DNA of 64,000 nt, from positions 558,001 to 622,000 of the forward strand of contig NW_025408680.1 in the NCBI RefSeq assembly GCF_020360975.1. The letters run 5' to 3'. The notes below the pieces were generated by a model. The model saw only the letters and a list, made by a program, of their open reading frames with translations, did not search any database and was not told the DNA's origin. This document shows, piece after piece, positions 43,307-54,951 of the stretch (the stretch's first letter is position 1; every line of letters begins with the position of its first letter). The stretch is from Hirsutella rhossiliensis (lineage: Eukaryota; Ascomycota; Sordariomycetes; Hypocreales; Ophiocordycipitaceae). The translations under genes were made by a program, and so were the position numbers.

Positions 43307-46300
43307 TCATAGCTCGTCTTTGCCGGTGGCGTCCTTGCTCTCGCTCGCGGGTTTGGCCTTTGCCCTCTCGGCCTCGCGCTCGCCATCGCGGCTCGCCGCG
43401 GCGTCGTGGTTGGGCTTGGCGTCATCTACGTTGGCCGTCTCCTTGTCGACGCCCTGGACGTCAGGGTGCGGCGGCGCCACGCCCGCGCCCATATCGGCCG
43501 GCCAGCCGCCCTCGGGCATCGGTATCTCGACGCCGTTCTCGTCGAGGACGCGAGTGCGCGTCTCGTACTTTGTCTGGAAGTCGATCTTGCCTTCGAGCTC
43601 CTTGACCTGCTCGGGGCCCAGGAGGTTGCCGTCCTGGTCACGGTACTCGATCTTCTCCTCCTGGGCAACGACCCGAGGACCCGGAGGGGGGGGAGAGGAC
43701 GAGACGCCGGGCTCTTTGGCATTCTCGACCTTCTCGCCAGCCTCCGGCGCAGCGGGTTTCTTGGCGCCGGGGCTGGTGGAGGTGGCGGCCAAGGAACTTG
43801 AGGGCGTGTCTTCGGCCGTGTACGCCGCGTACTAGGTTTCGATAAATATCAGCGCAACATGTTACGGGGAATGGACGAGACGCAAGTTGCCTGCTCTGCG
43901 CAGTTGCCCCTGACATCGAGATTGGAAGTGCACTTACCGTGTCAAAGAAGTTGTTGCAGTCCCAGTCCCAGCCGTTAAACAGCTTCACTCGGTTGCACTC
44001 GCTCTTGGTCCACCGGTTGCCGTACGCGAGCGGAGCGTACAGGGTGAAGGCGGCAACCGAGAGCACCAGAAAACATACGGTCGCAATGCGATTGACGGCG
44101 GCGCTGTCGCGGGCGCCAACGCCGGGAATCCGGGCAGTCAGGTAGTCAAACATTTGGCAAAGGGCGATGACCGCAAAGTACAGAGCCGGGAAGTAGTGGT
44201 GAAGGAACAGCTGGCGGTGCATGAGGTAAAAGGGGAAATAATGCAGCGCCCAGCCGAGAACGTAGGTGCCGATCTCGTAGTCGAATCGCTTGAACGTGTT
44301 GCTCGAGTAGTCGTTGTAGCTGCGTTGCCATCGGAGGACGGCGATGCCCTTGAAGAGGACCCAGACAACGATGGCCATGGTGGAAGACCACCAGACAATC
44401 GGGTTACCGATGAGATAAATCTGGGTGTGATGCTTGCCCCAGAAGTTGATGCCGCGGTGCAGAATGGGCCACGACTCGGGCCGGGAATCCCAGGCGTGGG
44501 ACTCGACCAGGCCAGCGTTGGTGCGCCACATGACCTGCTGCAGCTCCCAGAACTTGCCAAAGAATCCGGGGTCGCGATAGTTGACTTTTTCCACGTTGTC
44601 TCCTAGCTGGGGGTGCTCGTTGTGTTCAATGTACCACAGACTGTTGGGCAAGGAACCGCTCTTGGCGCACGTCACCTCTTGCTGCTCAGAGGCCCATTCA
44701 GGGAGCTTGACCTTGTGGGAGAAGAGAACGCAGCCGGACATGATGTGGACAAGCCTGAACTTGGTCTCGATGGTGCGCAGCCGCTCCTTGGCCGCGGTGC
44801 CAACCGACCTCTTCTTGGCAATCTCGACGCGGAAGAAGTCGTTGGCATCGCCATCGAACCCGTCGAAGCCATAGGCAGAGACTTCGTTCTGCCACTCGGC
44901 CTCGGAGACTGGCGGCCGCACGTCATGCGAGTGCAGACGGCGGTGCGTAGGCTGGTGGTAGAGTCTGAGAACGGTACCGTCGGTGATGTAGTGCGGTCCT
45001 CCGGAGAGGTTGTCCCACGCCTTGGTGCCGTTGATGGGCATGCCGTTGGGCCCAAGGGGCTGGGTCTGGTTCTCGAGAAGCCAGACGTTGTTCTCGTCCT
45101 TGTGCGGATACAGGGTGATTTGCTGCTGCTTGCTACCTGTAGGATACATGAGAGGGTGGGAGTGCAGATAACCACCTTGTGTATTGACGTGGCGAATCGT
45201 CACGCGGCTTCCCAGGACAACGTCGGCGGCAACGTCCTTCATGCCCTTGCTATTCAGCGTCGCCTGAAACTCGGAGCTCATGAAGCCGTCGCCGTCGCCG
45301 GGATTGACCAGGCAGACAAAGTGAATGGCGAACATGGCCATGTAGAAGGTGATGGGAATGACGATGAGACAAAAGGCTCTGGCGGCGATGTGCTTGGCCC
45401 ACAGGCGCTGCGGAGAGTCAGACGAGTTGAGCAGGTGGCAAGGGGCGGCACGGCATACCAGTGTCACGTTCCTGTTGTCGCCCAAAAGCACCCACAGCTG
45501 CACCAAGGTCAAGGTACCGACCCAAGCGATTGTGAAGAGACCGACCCATTTGATGCTGACGGTGACTCCCAAGCCGAGGCCGGTCATGACGAGCCAGAAC
45601 CACCATGCAGGCTGGAACGCCTTGGCCGGGCCCTGTTCGTGTTGGTTGGTGAAGCAGGAAAAGGCGAGGACGGTCAGGGCGGTGGCGCCGACGAGGGGCG
45701 AGTCGAGGAGAATCAAGCGAGCCTGTGTCAAGAGGCCGTTTTCTAATCAAGTAGAGAGGAGAGTCAGAAGCAAGTTCTCGGTGAACGGCATGGTGAGACT
45801 GGCGCAAAACTTACCAAAGATGATGAGGCAAGCGCCCATCGCGGCGGTCATGGTGCGGCAACCGACCGTCTTGAGGGTCAGGAACATGAAGGGGGCAAGG
45901 GCAATGCCGCAGAAGGCGGGAAACAAGCGCATGGCAACGTAGGGCACGCCGGGCTCGAGATAATCCTTGCCAATGTCCTTGAAGTCAAAATTGCCATCGA
46001 AGCCAGCCAACCAGCCAGTGAGAGCGATGAGCATCTTGGCGAGGGGTGGATGAACGTCCATGAAGAACCTCCCTTTGATGTACTTGGAGGCAAAGCCGCC
46101 GAAGCTGCGAGTGGGAGAGAGCGGTCAGCGATATGACGGCATCGAGGCGGGAGGGTTACGATACGCACTGAACTTCGTCAAAGACGACGCTGCTCGGCTG
46201 ATAGATTCTAAAGATGCGGACAATGGCGGCGAGGACGGTGACGCCAAGGGCCACGGTGTAGTCGGATACGGGCAAGAGGAAGACATCGTGATCGTCGACG

Positions 46301-46422
46301 CCGTCCGACTTGTACGAGGCATTCTTCTTGGCCTTGGACTTGTTCTTGGTCGGGGCCGAGGGCTGTCTTTCGACGGCGGGCGGCTGGGGGCTCCTGCCGC
46401 TGCTGGCGTTGGACCTCGCCAT
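43307..46422 (-). CDS. PMT2-type protein O-mannosyltransferase, 940 aa, C-terminal KDEL
   Basis: Exons (minus strand): 46169-46422, 45815-46104, 45459-45742, 43938-45407, 43307-43831; 2823 nt. The catalytic acidic pair lies in SSVVFDEVHFGGF (D81-E82), followed by MDVHPPLAKMLIALTGWLAG. MIR repeats are in the large luminal loop (IRHVNTQGGYLHSHPLMYPT, GSKQQQITLYPHKDENNVW). Multiple membrane segments and a PMT C-terminal block (PFYLMHRQLFLHHYFPALYF) follow. The enzyme transfers mannose from dolichyl-P-mannose to Ser/Thr of secretory proteins in the ER, usually as a Pmt1-Pmt2 dimer. The last exon is a long acidic tail with YRDQDGNLLGPEQ and ends exactly in KDEL. The 51-nt third intron is in frame and stop-free. 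Confidence 0.93.
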
Positions 46423-47670
46423 GGTCGAAGGGAAAACGGAGCGGCCGCGCGACAGTCGTGTCGGGATCTGAAGACGATGGGCCGTGGGTGTTTGGACGCT
46501 GCGCGCAGCTTTCGTGGACCGACCGGTTCCCGCGGCGGAAGGAAAAACAGACGAGTTGAAGGAGGGTGGCGAAGGGAGAGTGGATTAAAGCAGATTCATG
46601 GAGAAGGGGAAGAAAGGGGTACGAATAGGAGGCGCAATGGAAACGAGGGTCCAATGCGTAGGCCGAGGGTCGAGGGTCGAGGGATTGACGGGCTGAGGCG
46701 GTTGAGGAAAACAATAAGGGGTTGCCGAACTTGGAGATACAGTGGCCACATTGACTGAGGTGACGGGGACAATAACGGTACCTGAATGGCTCTCGCGTGG
46801 TCAGGGCTACAGTATGGCGAAGCGGGGTGGAGCCATGTACACGGAGCACTGGGAGCAGGTACCGCTGGTGCATCCGCCACAACAAGAGAGAGAGAGAGAG
46901 CTTCAGTTGGTCGGCAACGTCGACCCTGGGACAGCGACATGTGACGAGAAAGCCTCGGTGTGGCTTAATTCTAGGATCAACCGCAATTGTCGAGGGCATG
47001 TAGATTATCAAAGCCATTTCCCTCTACGAGAGGCGTGGTCGATGTTTTTCTTGTGGGTTTTCTCCCCCGTCAGCGTCGCTGGTGGACGCCCAAGAGCAGC
47101 TCGGCGCCACGGGTAATTGATAGCTACTGTAAAGTTTCGTTTGCCGGCGGTAGCATTCTGATTGGCTGTTGCGTCCGTGGCTCAAGCAATGCACCCGCTG
47201 CCGTTTCAACGACGGAGTGGATTATCGTCGGATCATCCATGATCCAGCAGGCGTGCAGAGATGACAACCCCCGGAGCAGCCCCCCCGCGTTCCCCGCACT
47301 TTTTGGAGCTTTCCTTCTGCCAAACATCCATTAATAAGCTGAATCGCTCCTGACTGCCACGCCAATCTTTTCTTTTGCATCTCCTGGCCTGGACATGGGC
47401 CGCGTCGGATGGCTGTCTTGATGCAGGACAAGGCTAGTACTGCGCGGCAGCACCCCATTCTCTCGTCAAGCTTCTCTGTCCTCTGTGCACCGCCGGCTTT
47501 GCATAACGTACCTGCTCGCAGCACGCAGTTCTTCGATCCCGATGCGCCGCTGACTTCATCGGCACAATGGCGTAGCCATGACATCCGGGTAGCCCCAGCT
47601 GCCGCCGCAGTTGCATGGCAACGTCATCGCCTCGTCGTTGCCTTCTCCCTCCCCCATAAAAACGCCCACC
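46423..47670. promoter_or_regulatory. divergent promoter region PMT2 / SDR
   Basis: 1.25 kb between outward-pointing starts, including the 5' UTR of both. The minus-strand ORF across 46208-47017 has no motifs and overlaps PMT2 exon 1 in another frame. Confidence 0.45.
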
Positions 47671-48855
47671 ATGTTTTGCCGCGCGTCGATTCTCGCTCGC
47701 TGGCCTCGTCTCTCTGCCAATCCCCTCCACCGCTCTCAGCCATTTGCTCAACGTCGACTCTCTGCAACGCACACGTCCTTACTAGCATCACGACGCGCCA
47801 CCATGTCGGCTGAAGACGGCGAATTCAAGCCTGTCCCGGATCGACAGGCCCAAAACCTGCCTGGGTATGCCCTCATCGCCTTCATGACTCGTGTCACTTC
47901 CAGCTAACAGACACAGTCTCGAAAAGGACTTGCACCCGTCAAGCGAGACCACCAAGCTCCAAGGCAAACATGACTTCCAAGAGTATCGGGCTGCCGGCAA
48001 GCTGAGTGACAGCAAGGCCCTCATCACCGGCGGAGAGTATGCCATCACCTCGCTCCGCCTGCCAAGCTACCCTACTGACATGTTGTTGCCTACAGTTCGG
48101 GCATTGGCCGGGCCGTGGCCGTGCTCTTTGCTCGCGAAGGGGCTGATCTCAGCATCGTTTACCTACCCGAGGAGCAGCAAGACGCCGAAGAGACGAGGGA
48201 CCTGGTTCGAAAGGAAGGTCGCGAGTGCTTGCTCATTGCCGGCGATTTGATGGACAACGAAACATGCCGCAAGGCCGTCCAACAGCACGTCGACAAGTAT
48301 GGCAAAATCGACGTGCTGGTCAACAATGCGTCTAAGCAAATCATGGTCGACGATTTTAAAGACATTGACTTGGACAATGTCGAGAGCACCTTCCGCAGCA
48401 ACATACTCCAGATGTTTGCCATGACTAAATACGCCCTTCAGCACATGGGCAGAGGCGGCTCGTACGTGTCTCAACCCTATGTTGTGCCCCATTCACTCCT
48501 TCTCTAACGGTCCCGCAGCATCATCAATTCCACCTCGGTCGTCGCCTACAGGGGCACCCCTAGCATGGTCGACTACGCCGCAACCAAGGGTGCCATCAAC
48601 TCCTTCACCATGTCCCTGGCTAAACAGCTCGTGCCCAAGGGCATCAGGGTCAACGCAGTCGCCCCCGGTCCCGTCCATACTCCCCTTCAGGCAGCGTCCA
48701 GGCCGCCAGAGCAGATGGAGGGCTTTGGGAAGAAGTCCCAGCTCGGCCGCCCTGGCCAGCCGAGCGAGATTGCTCCCAGTTTCGTCTTTTTGGCATCCAA
48801 AGACTCTGAGCTATACCATGGTCAGGTGTTGCATCCTTATCCCCAGGGGGATTGA
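47671..48855 (+). CDS. short-chain dehydrogenase/reductase, possibly mitochondrial, 338 aa
   Basis: Exons 47671-47864, 47917-48036, 48096-48461, 48519-48855; 1017 nt. All three introns (52-59 nt) have CTAAC or CTGAC branch sites. Classical SDR motifs: TGGDSGIG (102-109, cofactor binding), NNASKQ, catalytic S233 (NSTSV), Y246 and K250 (YAATK), and a PG motif in NAVAPGPVHTPL. An Arg/Ser-rich N-terminus (MFCRASILARWPRLSANPLH) resembles a mitochondrial presequence. A second in-frame ATG at 47803 (MSAEDGEFKPVPDRQ) would give a cytosolic form. It resembles the YhdG/YghA-like oxidoreductase group, which carries the same extended N-terminal segment before the Rossmann fold. Substrate unknown. Confidence 0.9.
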
Positions 48856-49324
48856 GGCGCTCAATCGTACCGAGGCGTTTTTCCAGGCTGTTGCGCCATG
48901 CGGGAAACTGTCTATTGGAGCTCGGTTTATACACATCACGGTGGCATAGCTCGATCATTTCTGGCCATTGGGACCGAGAGCTGTGGTCTTATCGGAGAGG
49001 GGACTCTGGGCACTCGGTCAAATTGTGGAATTGTATTCGCAGACTCTTTACGATCGAGTCCCTCATCCTCGCGGGGCTAGACGAAACAGTTCACATCATC
49101 CATGTCATACAATTAGGCCAAACTCAACCCCCCATCTGGTGTTCCCAATAGCTCGTCTACCATCGTTGGGAAGTGTCGTCTACAGCATGCTGCCCGCCAG
49201 GAGTTGCCACCTTTTGCGCTTGCAGTCTGAGCACTGACACTAACCACCTCGTAAGCTTCATCGTTGCAGCTCGTTAGTCATGTAGGAGCCATCCTTCCGG
49301 GCCCGACGGGTGCCGGCAGGGCAC
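48856..49324. other. convergent 3' spacer
   Basis: Between the SDR stop and the end of the minus-strand CFEM-like gene. No gene recognised. Confidence 0.4.
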
Positions 49325-49925
49325 TTAAGACCTGTAAGACTCCGGCTTGGGCTCCGGCTTGGGCTTGTGCGGCTTGGGCTTGGGCTCCGGCTTGGGCTCC
49401 GGCTTGTACGGCTCCGGCCTGTGCCTGTGCGGCTTCGGCTCCGGCTTCGGCTCCGGCTTGTGCTTGTGCTTGTGCGGCTCCGGCTCCGGCTCCGGCTTGT
49501 TCGGCTCAGGCCTGTGCGGCTCATGCCTGTGCGGCTTTCCAATGGGCTTAGGTTTGGGCTCGGGCTTGGAGCCGTCGCACAAGCCCTTCTTCACCGCAAC
49601 GAGGGCAATCTCTGAGAGCGTGTTAGCTCCTAAGGCAGGCAGGACCTCATCATGTCATCTCCAAGGACTTACCGGTGAGAGCGTTGGGAATGCCGCACTT
49701 GGTCAGGCAGCCCTTGAGGTGCAGGCTCTTGTGGTCTTCGAGGCGGTGGCAGACAGACTGGAGCACGTCGCCGGAGCACTTGGTGTCCTTGGCGGCCTTC
49801 TTCAGGCATTGGAGAGTGCACTGGATGATGTCTTTGTTCTTGCAGTGCTCATGCTTGGGTTTGGAGGGGTATTCGGCGGCCGACGCGACGGCCACGAGGG
49901 CAGTGACAGCCAGAGTGAACTTCAT
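49325..49925 (-). CDS. secreted CFEM-like protein with Pro/Glu/Lys/His-rich tail, 179 aa
   Basis: Exons (minus strand): 49673-49925 and 49325-49611; 540 nt. The 61-nt intron has GTAAGT and a GCTAAC branch. A signal peptide (MKFTLAVTALVAVASAA) precedes about eight cysteines spaced like a CFEM module (IIQCTLQCLKKAAKDTKC, GDVLQSVCHRL, LKGCLTKCGIPNAL, KKGLCDG), but one Cys of the usual C-x-C pair is His (CHR). CFEM proteins bind haem or sit at the wall surface. The second exon is mostly a tail of PEPKPEP and PHKHKH type repeats, Lys/His/Glu alternating with Pro. This tail could bind metal or wall polymer; that is inference. There is no GPI signal. Confidence 0.7.
49335..49545. repeat. degenerate 6/12-bp tandem repeat encoding the Pro-rich tail
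   Basis: On the plus strand the motif GGCTTGGGCTCC and variants (GGCTCC, GGCTTG, TGCGGC) repeat throughout. It lies within the coding exon above and is likely to change length by slippage. Confidence 0.7.
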
Positions 49926-51482
49926 CTTGACGGTTGAAGCGGTGAGATACCCAACGATGGTGAGCTGAGAAAGTGCGAAGATGCTTGCAGATGAGCTGAA
50001 GCGGTGGAGCCTGAAGTTGAGAAGAAGTTCTCGATGACGAAGAGAGTTGGTCTTTATATAACTGGGCATTTTCCCCTTTGACAGATCTTCAGCTATCACA
50101 ATTCCAGCAAGAAGCTACTGGTTCCTTGTTCCTGGAAGTTGTGTGGCGAGCCAACGCCTCAATACCTGGGTAAAACATGTGCTGGGCATGTCCCGCGCCT
50201 TGTCGAACAACTAATGCCGAATAGGGTTGAATAGCATGGTTGCAATGCTCTCAAGCGTCTGTCGGCTCTCCGCTTCGTGGAACGAAGCTTGTCTCTTGGA
50301 ACGACTTCTCTGCTGTTTAAGGGGGATATCCAGTCGAGGCTCATCCGAGGCGATTAAAATATTTCCGCGTCGAATGTGACAAAGGCCCGGCCGGCCCTAA
50401 TAACATTCAGACATGACAGGTTTCCCACACTTAACCATGGCGATGGGACATGAAGATGATTTCTGTGAAGACTAAGACATGGATCCTGTGTGGAATGGGT
50501 CTAGAGCGACAATCCAGCCCAGGGAGAAGCTTCGCTACGGATACCGTCCCGTCCCCGCCCACCCAGGGCTTTAGAGCTGATGACATTGCATTTCTCAGTC
50601 TGGCGGTACTTGAGCTAATGCTCTCTCGAACAGCGCCCTTGATTCATGGCTTCAATGTTGCGAAATCCACATATTTCAGAAGTGAGTTTCGAAAATGTCT
50701 GAACACGAACAGAATCAGAATATCAAAGCAGCGTCGGCTATCTTGGTCCAAAGCGCAAGGCTTAGGAGCAGCTTGTCTTCGTATCCAGGTTGCTGACCCT
50801 AAGTTTAGCCAAAGCCGACGAGGCGTTGCCGCCGACTGGCTATAGGTGAGACGAACGGGTCGTCTGCCTATACCAGATGGATGCCTGCCTTATCACAGTT
50901 CTTGAAGGTAATCGACGATGATCGTCAATCACTGAAACAAATTGTCACATAGGTTATTTGCAAGTCAAACCCTGGTCGTAAGACCTCGCCACGAGGGTTG
51001 CGTGAGCAGGATGAAGGGAAATTACCCGAGGATCATGAGATTTATTATGATAGCAAGAGGCAGATATCCGTGAATACCCCGTCTTTGGCTCTTTTTGAAT
51101 GGTAAGTGAGAAGGTGTCGGTGGGACCAGGATTTATACCGCACCAGCATTGCACCTATTGGAGCGCTTCACCGTTCGTTTGCTTGGTCGAACGGGGAGTG
51201 CTTTCCCCAGAAGCGGTTTTGGATCGCCGAGCGAGCACGAGTTTAAAGAGCAAAGGGGCACCGGAAGCAGGAAGGGGTGTCTTAATGCAGTTACAATTGC
51301 CAAAAAAAAATCATCAATGCTCAACCCAGTCGACTGGCAGGACCAAGTTGGTGGCCTAGGCGAAAGTCCGCCACAACCTATAACTAAAGATCCGAGCCGT
51401 TACAGCCTTTACTCTTAGTATTGGATTTCCCCACCAGGAAGAAAAATGAAGAAACCCGTGCTCCCGTCCCCAAGAGACAAGT
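49926..51482. other. spacer
   Basis: Contains the 5' UTR/promoter of the CFEM-like gene (TATATAA-like stretch near 50055 on the minus strand). No further gene supported. Confidence 0.4.
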
Positions 51483-51865
51483 CTACCGCGGAGTCGACCT
51501 GCCAGGGGTGTTCTGAACAGGAACCTCGCGGGCCTTTTCTGGCTGGCTGGTTAAAAGGAAGAAGCAGGCCCCTAAGCCGAGTCCGATTGCGCCAATGAGG
51601 ACGGCCGATTTTCTAATGGCAGCAAAAAGGGCATGTCTTAGCGCATAAATGTAATGATCTTTTTGGTTTGGTTGCCACTGACCGAGATCAAACGGAATGG
51701 AGCAACTCACGAGCTATGCACTTCTGCAGAACGAGCGGGACGCTCCTGTGAACGCCGGGGCTCAGAGCTCTCGAAGCGTCTTGCCGGAAACCCTGCAAAC
51801 CGTTGCAAACTGCAGGCCGTTGGGCGGGTGGCCGAGCGTAGGGTACGGATACTGGACAGCATCAT
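51483..51865 (-). CDS. small predicted mitochondrial single-pass membrane protein, 94 aa
   Basis: Two exons (minus strand): 51711-51865 and 51483-51612; 285 nt. The intron is 98 nt with GTGAGT donor, GCTAAG branch and TTAG acceptor. The N-terminus (MMLSSIRTLRSATRPTACSL) is rich in Arg, Ser and Leu with no acidic residue for about 30 residues, a classic mitochondrial presequence. One membrane helix follows (SAVLIGAIGLGLGACFFLLT), then a polar tail. Tandem ATGs (51865 and 51862) both fit. The architecture resembles small inner-membrane accessory proteins, but I do not recognise the family. Only the second half appears as an ORF without splicing. Confidence 0.65.
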
Positions 51866-52308
51866 GATGATTCAACCTGCTACCGGGCGCAACAGACGAG
51901 AGAAGAAAGATTCGTCAACGATTTAGCTACGAATAGTAACAAAAGAGTTAGGATCTCTCACAGGCGGTCGTCTATTATACTCCTCTTTGTTGTTGCACTC
52001 GTTTGAATGACGTAGTGGTGACCGCGCAATTACGCAGGGAGGGGCTTCACAGCATCCGGTTTTATAACAGCTACACAGACGTTGGAGAGCGGTGTTTAAC
52101 GGTTATGGAAATCTGTCTCCATTCTCTCTCCTTCGCCTTGTGCGTGGTTGGCCCACAGACTAGATGGTAGCTCACAGTACGCCATTGAGACGGGCAACAA
52201 CAAAGGACTAGTTATGTGTAATTCTGGTTTCATGATGATTCATCCAGTGTCGGGATCCTTTCAACAAGTTCCTTCAATGGCAGCATGGAGCATCATACAT
52301 GGCGGTCC
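51866..52308. other. spacer
   Basis: Promoter of the small mitochondrial gene and 3' region of the P450. Nothing else seen. Confidence 0.4.
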
Positions 52309-54095
52309 CTACAAGTCCTTCGTCCGCTCCTCCGCGGTTGCGATCCACTCTCTCAGTTGCGCCTGGTTGCGGGGCTTCAGTCCAATCTTGAATGGCTTCG
52401 GGTCAGTCGTCAGGGACGTGGGCGCGCCGTTGCATTCGATAGCGTCCATGACGGGCGCGTCGGCAGGGTCCCGGGCCGGCCGGAGCTCAAACGCCGTGAT
52501 GAGTCGGATGTAGGCCGTGTACAGCTCGCGGTTCGCCAGATGCGACCCGGCGCACATGCGTGATCCCGCGCCGTAACCGTAGTGCGGCGTGCCCGTCTCC
52601 TGGTCGTCGAGGAAGCGTTCGGGGAGAAAGCGATCGGGCATCTTGAAGCGCGCCTCGTCGTAGTCGGCCGCGTAGGCGTTCTGTCAAAAACTCTCCTTAT
52701 CAGCTGCCTCCGTGACACACACATCACATCAGCCGGTTATGCCAAGCGTACCATGAAGAAGGTAGTCCCTGCGGGGATGACGGCGCCCTCGTAGGAAATG
52801 TCCTTGATGCTCGCTCGCGGCAGGCAAATGGGGATGACGGTCCAGTAACGGAGCGTCTCCTTGACCAGAGCCGTGATGTAGGGCACCTTCTCCTCGGCCA
52901 GGCACCTGTCCCAGGCCTCGCCGTTTGGATATACCTCGTGGATGGCGTCGAGGGCCTTGGCTTGCACTGCTTGGCCCTCGTCGGTGGAGAGAAAGGCCAT
53001 GCCCATGATCAGATTGCCCGGAACCGTGTCCAGCCCAGCCGACACCATGGTGAGGCAGATGGACTTGACTTCGGCTGTCGTTGCTTCTGCGTCAGTGGAA
53101 GTGGCATAACAACCAGTGCCCCGAGTTCCTCGCGGGGTCGTCCCGGGGGTCTTGTGACATGCTCACCTAGATTGAGCTTCGCCTCCGGGTCTTTGAGAAC
53201 GTTGCCTGTGATACAAGGCTTGTCCAAGCCCTTTGCGATGCGGTCCTGCAAGTCATCAAGCATGTCCGTCAGATACTTGTCCCTCCGGACCCGGTACTCG
53301 GTGGCTGCCGAGTTCTGGGCGCCCCAGAGACGCAGCAACGGGACATAGTCCTGCCAATTATTGCTTGTCGACCGCAGGGTAGAAATCTCGCGCTCAACAT
53401 GCGTAATCTCCCTGAGGAGCTCGCTGTCGACGCTCCCGTCGATGCGAGATCCGTAGTTGAGGGTCAGGGACGTGTTGAGGGCAAAGCGCTGCATGTAAGG
53501 GTTGGGATCAACATCTTGGGCGCCGCCTTTGCAGTCTTGAAGCAGCTCCTTGATGCTGACGGTGGACTCGAGGTCCAGGATGGGCATGTAAGACTCGGTC
53601 GACGGCCGGTTGAGGGCCGTGGCGGCCGCCTTGCGTCGGCGCTTGCACGACTCGTCCCACGGCGAGGTACCAATGGTGAAGCCCTGGGATGTCGAGACGA
53701 CGGAGTGGAAGGTATGGAAGGTCGGGCGGGAGATGAGGGCGGACTGGTGGGTGATCCAGAAGTACTTGACCGCGTCGTACGAATTGACAAAGATGACGCG
53801 CTACAGTCGATGATGCCCTCCCCGGCTCGAGGTCAGCTGCTGCAGCCCGGCCTCTGCCGCTGAGCGATCAGGCACTCACCTTGTTGCCGAGACGTGTCTG
53901 GAAGACGGGCCCGTACTTGCGGGCCCATTTCTGGGCTACACGGGCATGGTCTGTTCCCAGTTGCACAAGGTTGCCAAAGATGGGAATCCCGGGAATCTCG
54001 GGGAGCCCCTTGATCTTGGGGACGTCGGTGGCATTCCAGCGCACCAAGACATAAACGGCCGCCACAAGGGCAACGGCCACAAGCAGGTAGGGCAT
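52309..54095 (-). CDS. cytochrome P450, phenylacetate-hydroxylase-like (CYP504 type), 518 aa
   Basis: Exons (minus strand): 53880-54095, 53167-53800, 52752-53086, 52309-52680; 1557 nt. An N-terminal membrane anchor (LLVAVALVAAVYVLV) precedes KIKGLPEIPGIPIFGNL. Conserved P450 features are SAGLDT (I-helix, 299-304), ExxR at E360-R363 (KETLRY), PERF and the haem loop YGAGSRMCAGSHLA with Cys438. Blocks such as QSALISRPTFHTFHSVVSTS and GTSPWDESCKRRRKAAATAL match fungal phenylacetate 2-hydroxylases (Aspergillus phacA type) from memory. These start aerobic degradation of phenylacetate to homogentisate. Which ring position or acid this copy uses cannot be told. It is divergent from a Zn2Cys6 regulator gene. 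Confidence 0.9.
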
Positions 54096-54951
54096 GCCGG
54101 CCGCTGTACTGTCGATTTGGGTAGGTAATTAATTAGAGGGTTCCTTTTGCGTCAGTTCAATTCCAATTAGTCGGCTGCCAGCGGGCAAAGCATCTTGCCA
54201 TTTCTTCAACTTCAGCGACGCCACGAAGACATGGCCGTGCTTTTGTAGTCCGTCCAGAATCCAGTGTGCTCTGGACGCGCTCTACCAGCCCGAGCGAGCG
54301 GGGAGAGCATCGCTTGCCGGGTGGTGAGTGAAGCTTGCCATGCGTGAGACACTGCTACCCCCGGTTCCGATTCCGATTCCGATTCCACGTCCAGGCCTCG
54401 CGGAACATTGAGGCCACGGAGTATCCGTATTCACGGCTTCAATGCTGGGCTACGAGACTTACCCCGGATTCTCCAGCGGGTCCTACAGTAGACGCTGTTG
54501 GCAATAGAGTGGAGTTTCTTCATCCCGTGTCTTTGGAATTTTCAAACGGTCCTGTGGCTTGAATGTTCGCCTTGGCCCCCCCACCGACCGTCATCAACAA
54601 GTAGCCGAGGTCACCAGTCAGACTGATGGAACCGGTATCGTTGATCAGAGATGCACAGTCGGTACTGATACCTTCGTCTGGTTCAGTGTAGTTCTGGACA
54701 CTCTTATTTGCTTCAACCCCGAGGCAACTTCTGGACGTCGTGAACATGGCCCTTTTACGTATCAGCATGAATCAATGACAGGAGACCGGAGAATGACGGA
54801 TGGAAAGGCGTTCCCCGCACTCCACTCGGCGTGAAAATCGATGGCCGTCTCCCAGACTTGACAAGTTCAAGTCCGAGCAACCAAATATCGCGTCCAGCCT
54901 CGGCAGCAGCTCCACGGCTTGTCGAGCAATCTTGATTGTTCTTTCTTCCCC
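54096..54951. promoter_or_regulatory. divergent promoter P450 / Zn2Cys6 regulator
   Basis: 856 bp between the two outward ATGs. A short direct repeat of CCGATT units (ccgattccgattccgattcc, near 54363-54385) is present. Shared control by the adjacent regulator is plausible but not shown. Confidence 0.45.

Noticed and set aside
44613..45746. 377-codon plus-strand ORF
   Set aside because: Antisense shadow of the PMT2 MIR/membrane region; no recognisable domain.
46208..47017. 269-codon minus-strand ORF upstream of PMT2
   Set aside because: It overlaps PMT2 exon 1 in another frame and extends through the promoter; no motif.
49264..49551. Plus-strand Ala/Cys-rich and Gly/Leu-rich ORFs across the tandem repeat
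   Set aside because: They are translations of the antisense of the repeat that encodes the Pro-rich tail. The minus strand has the signal peptide exon and spliced frame.
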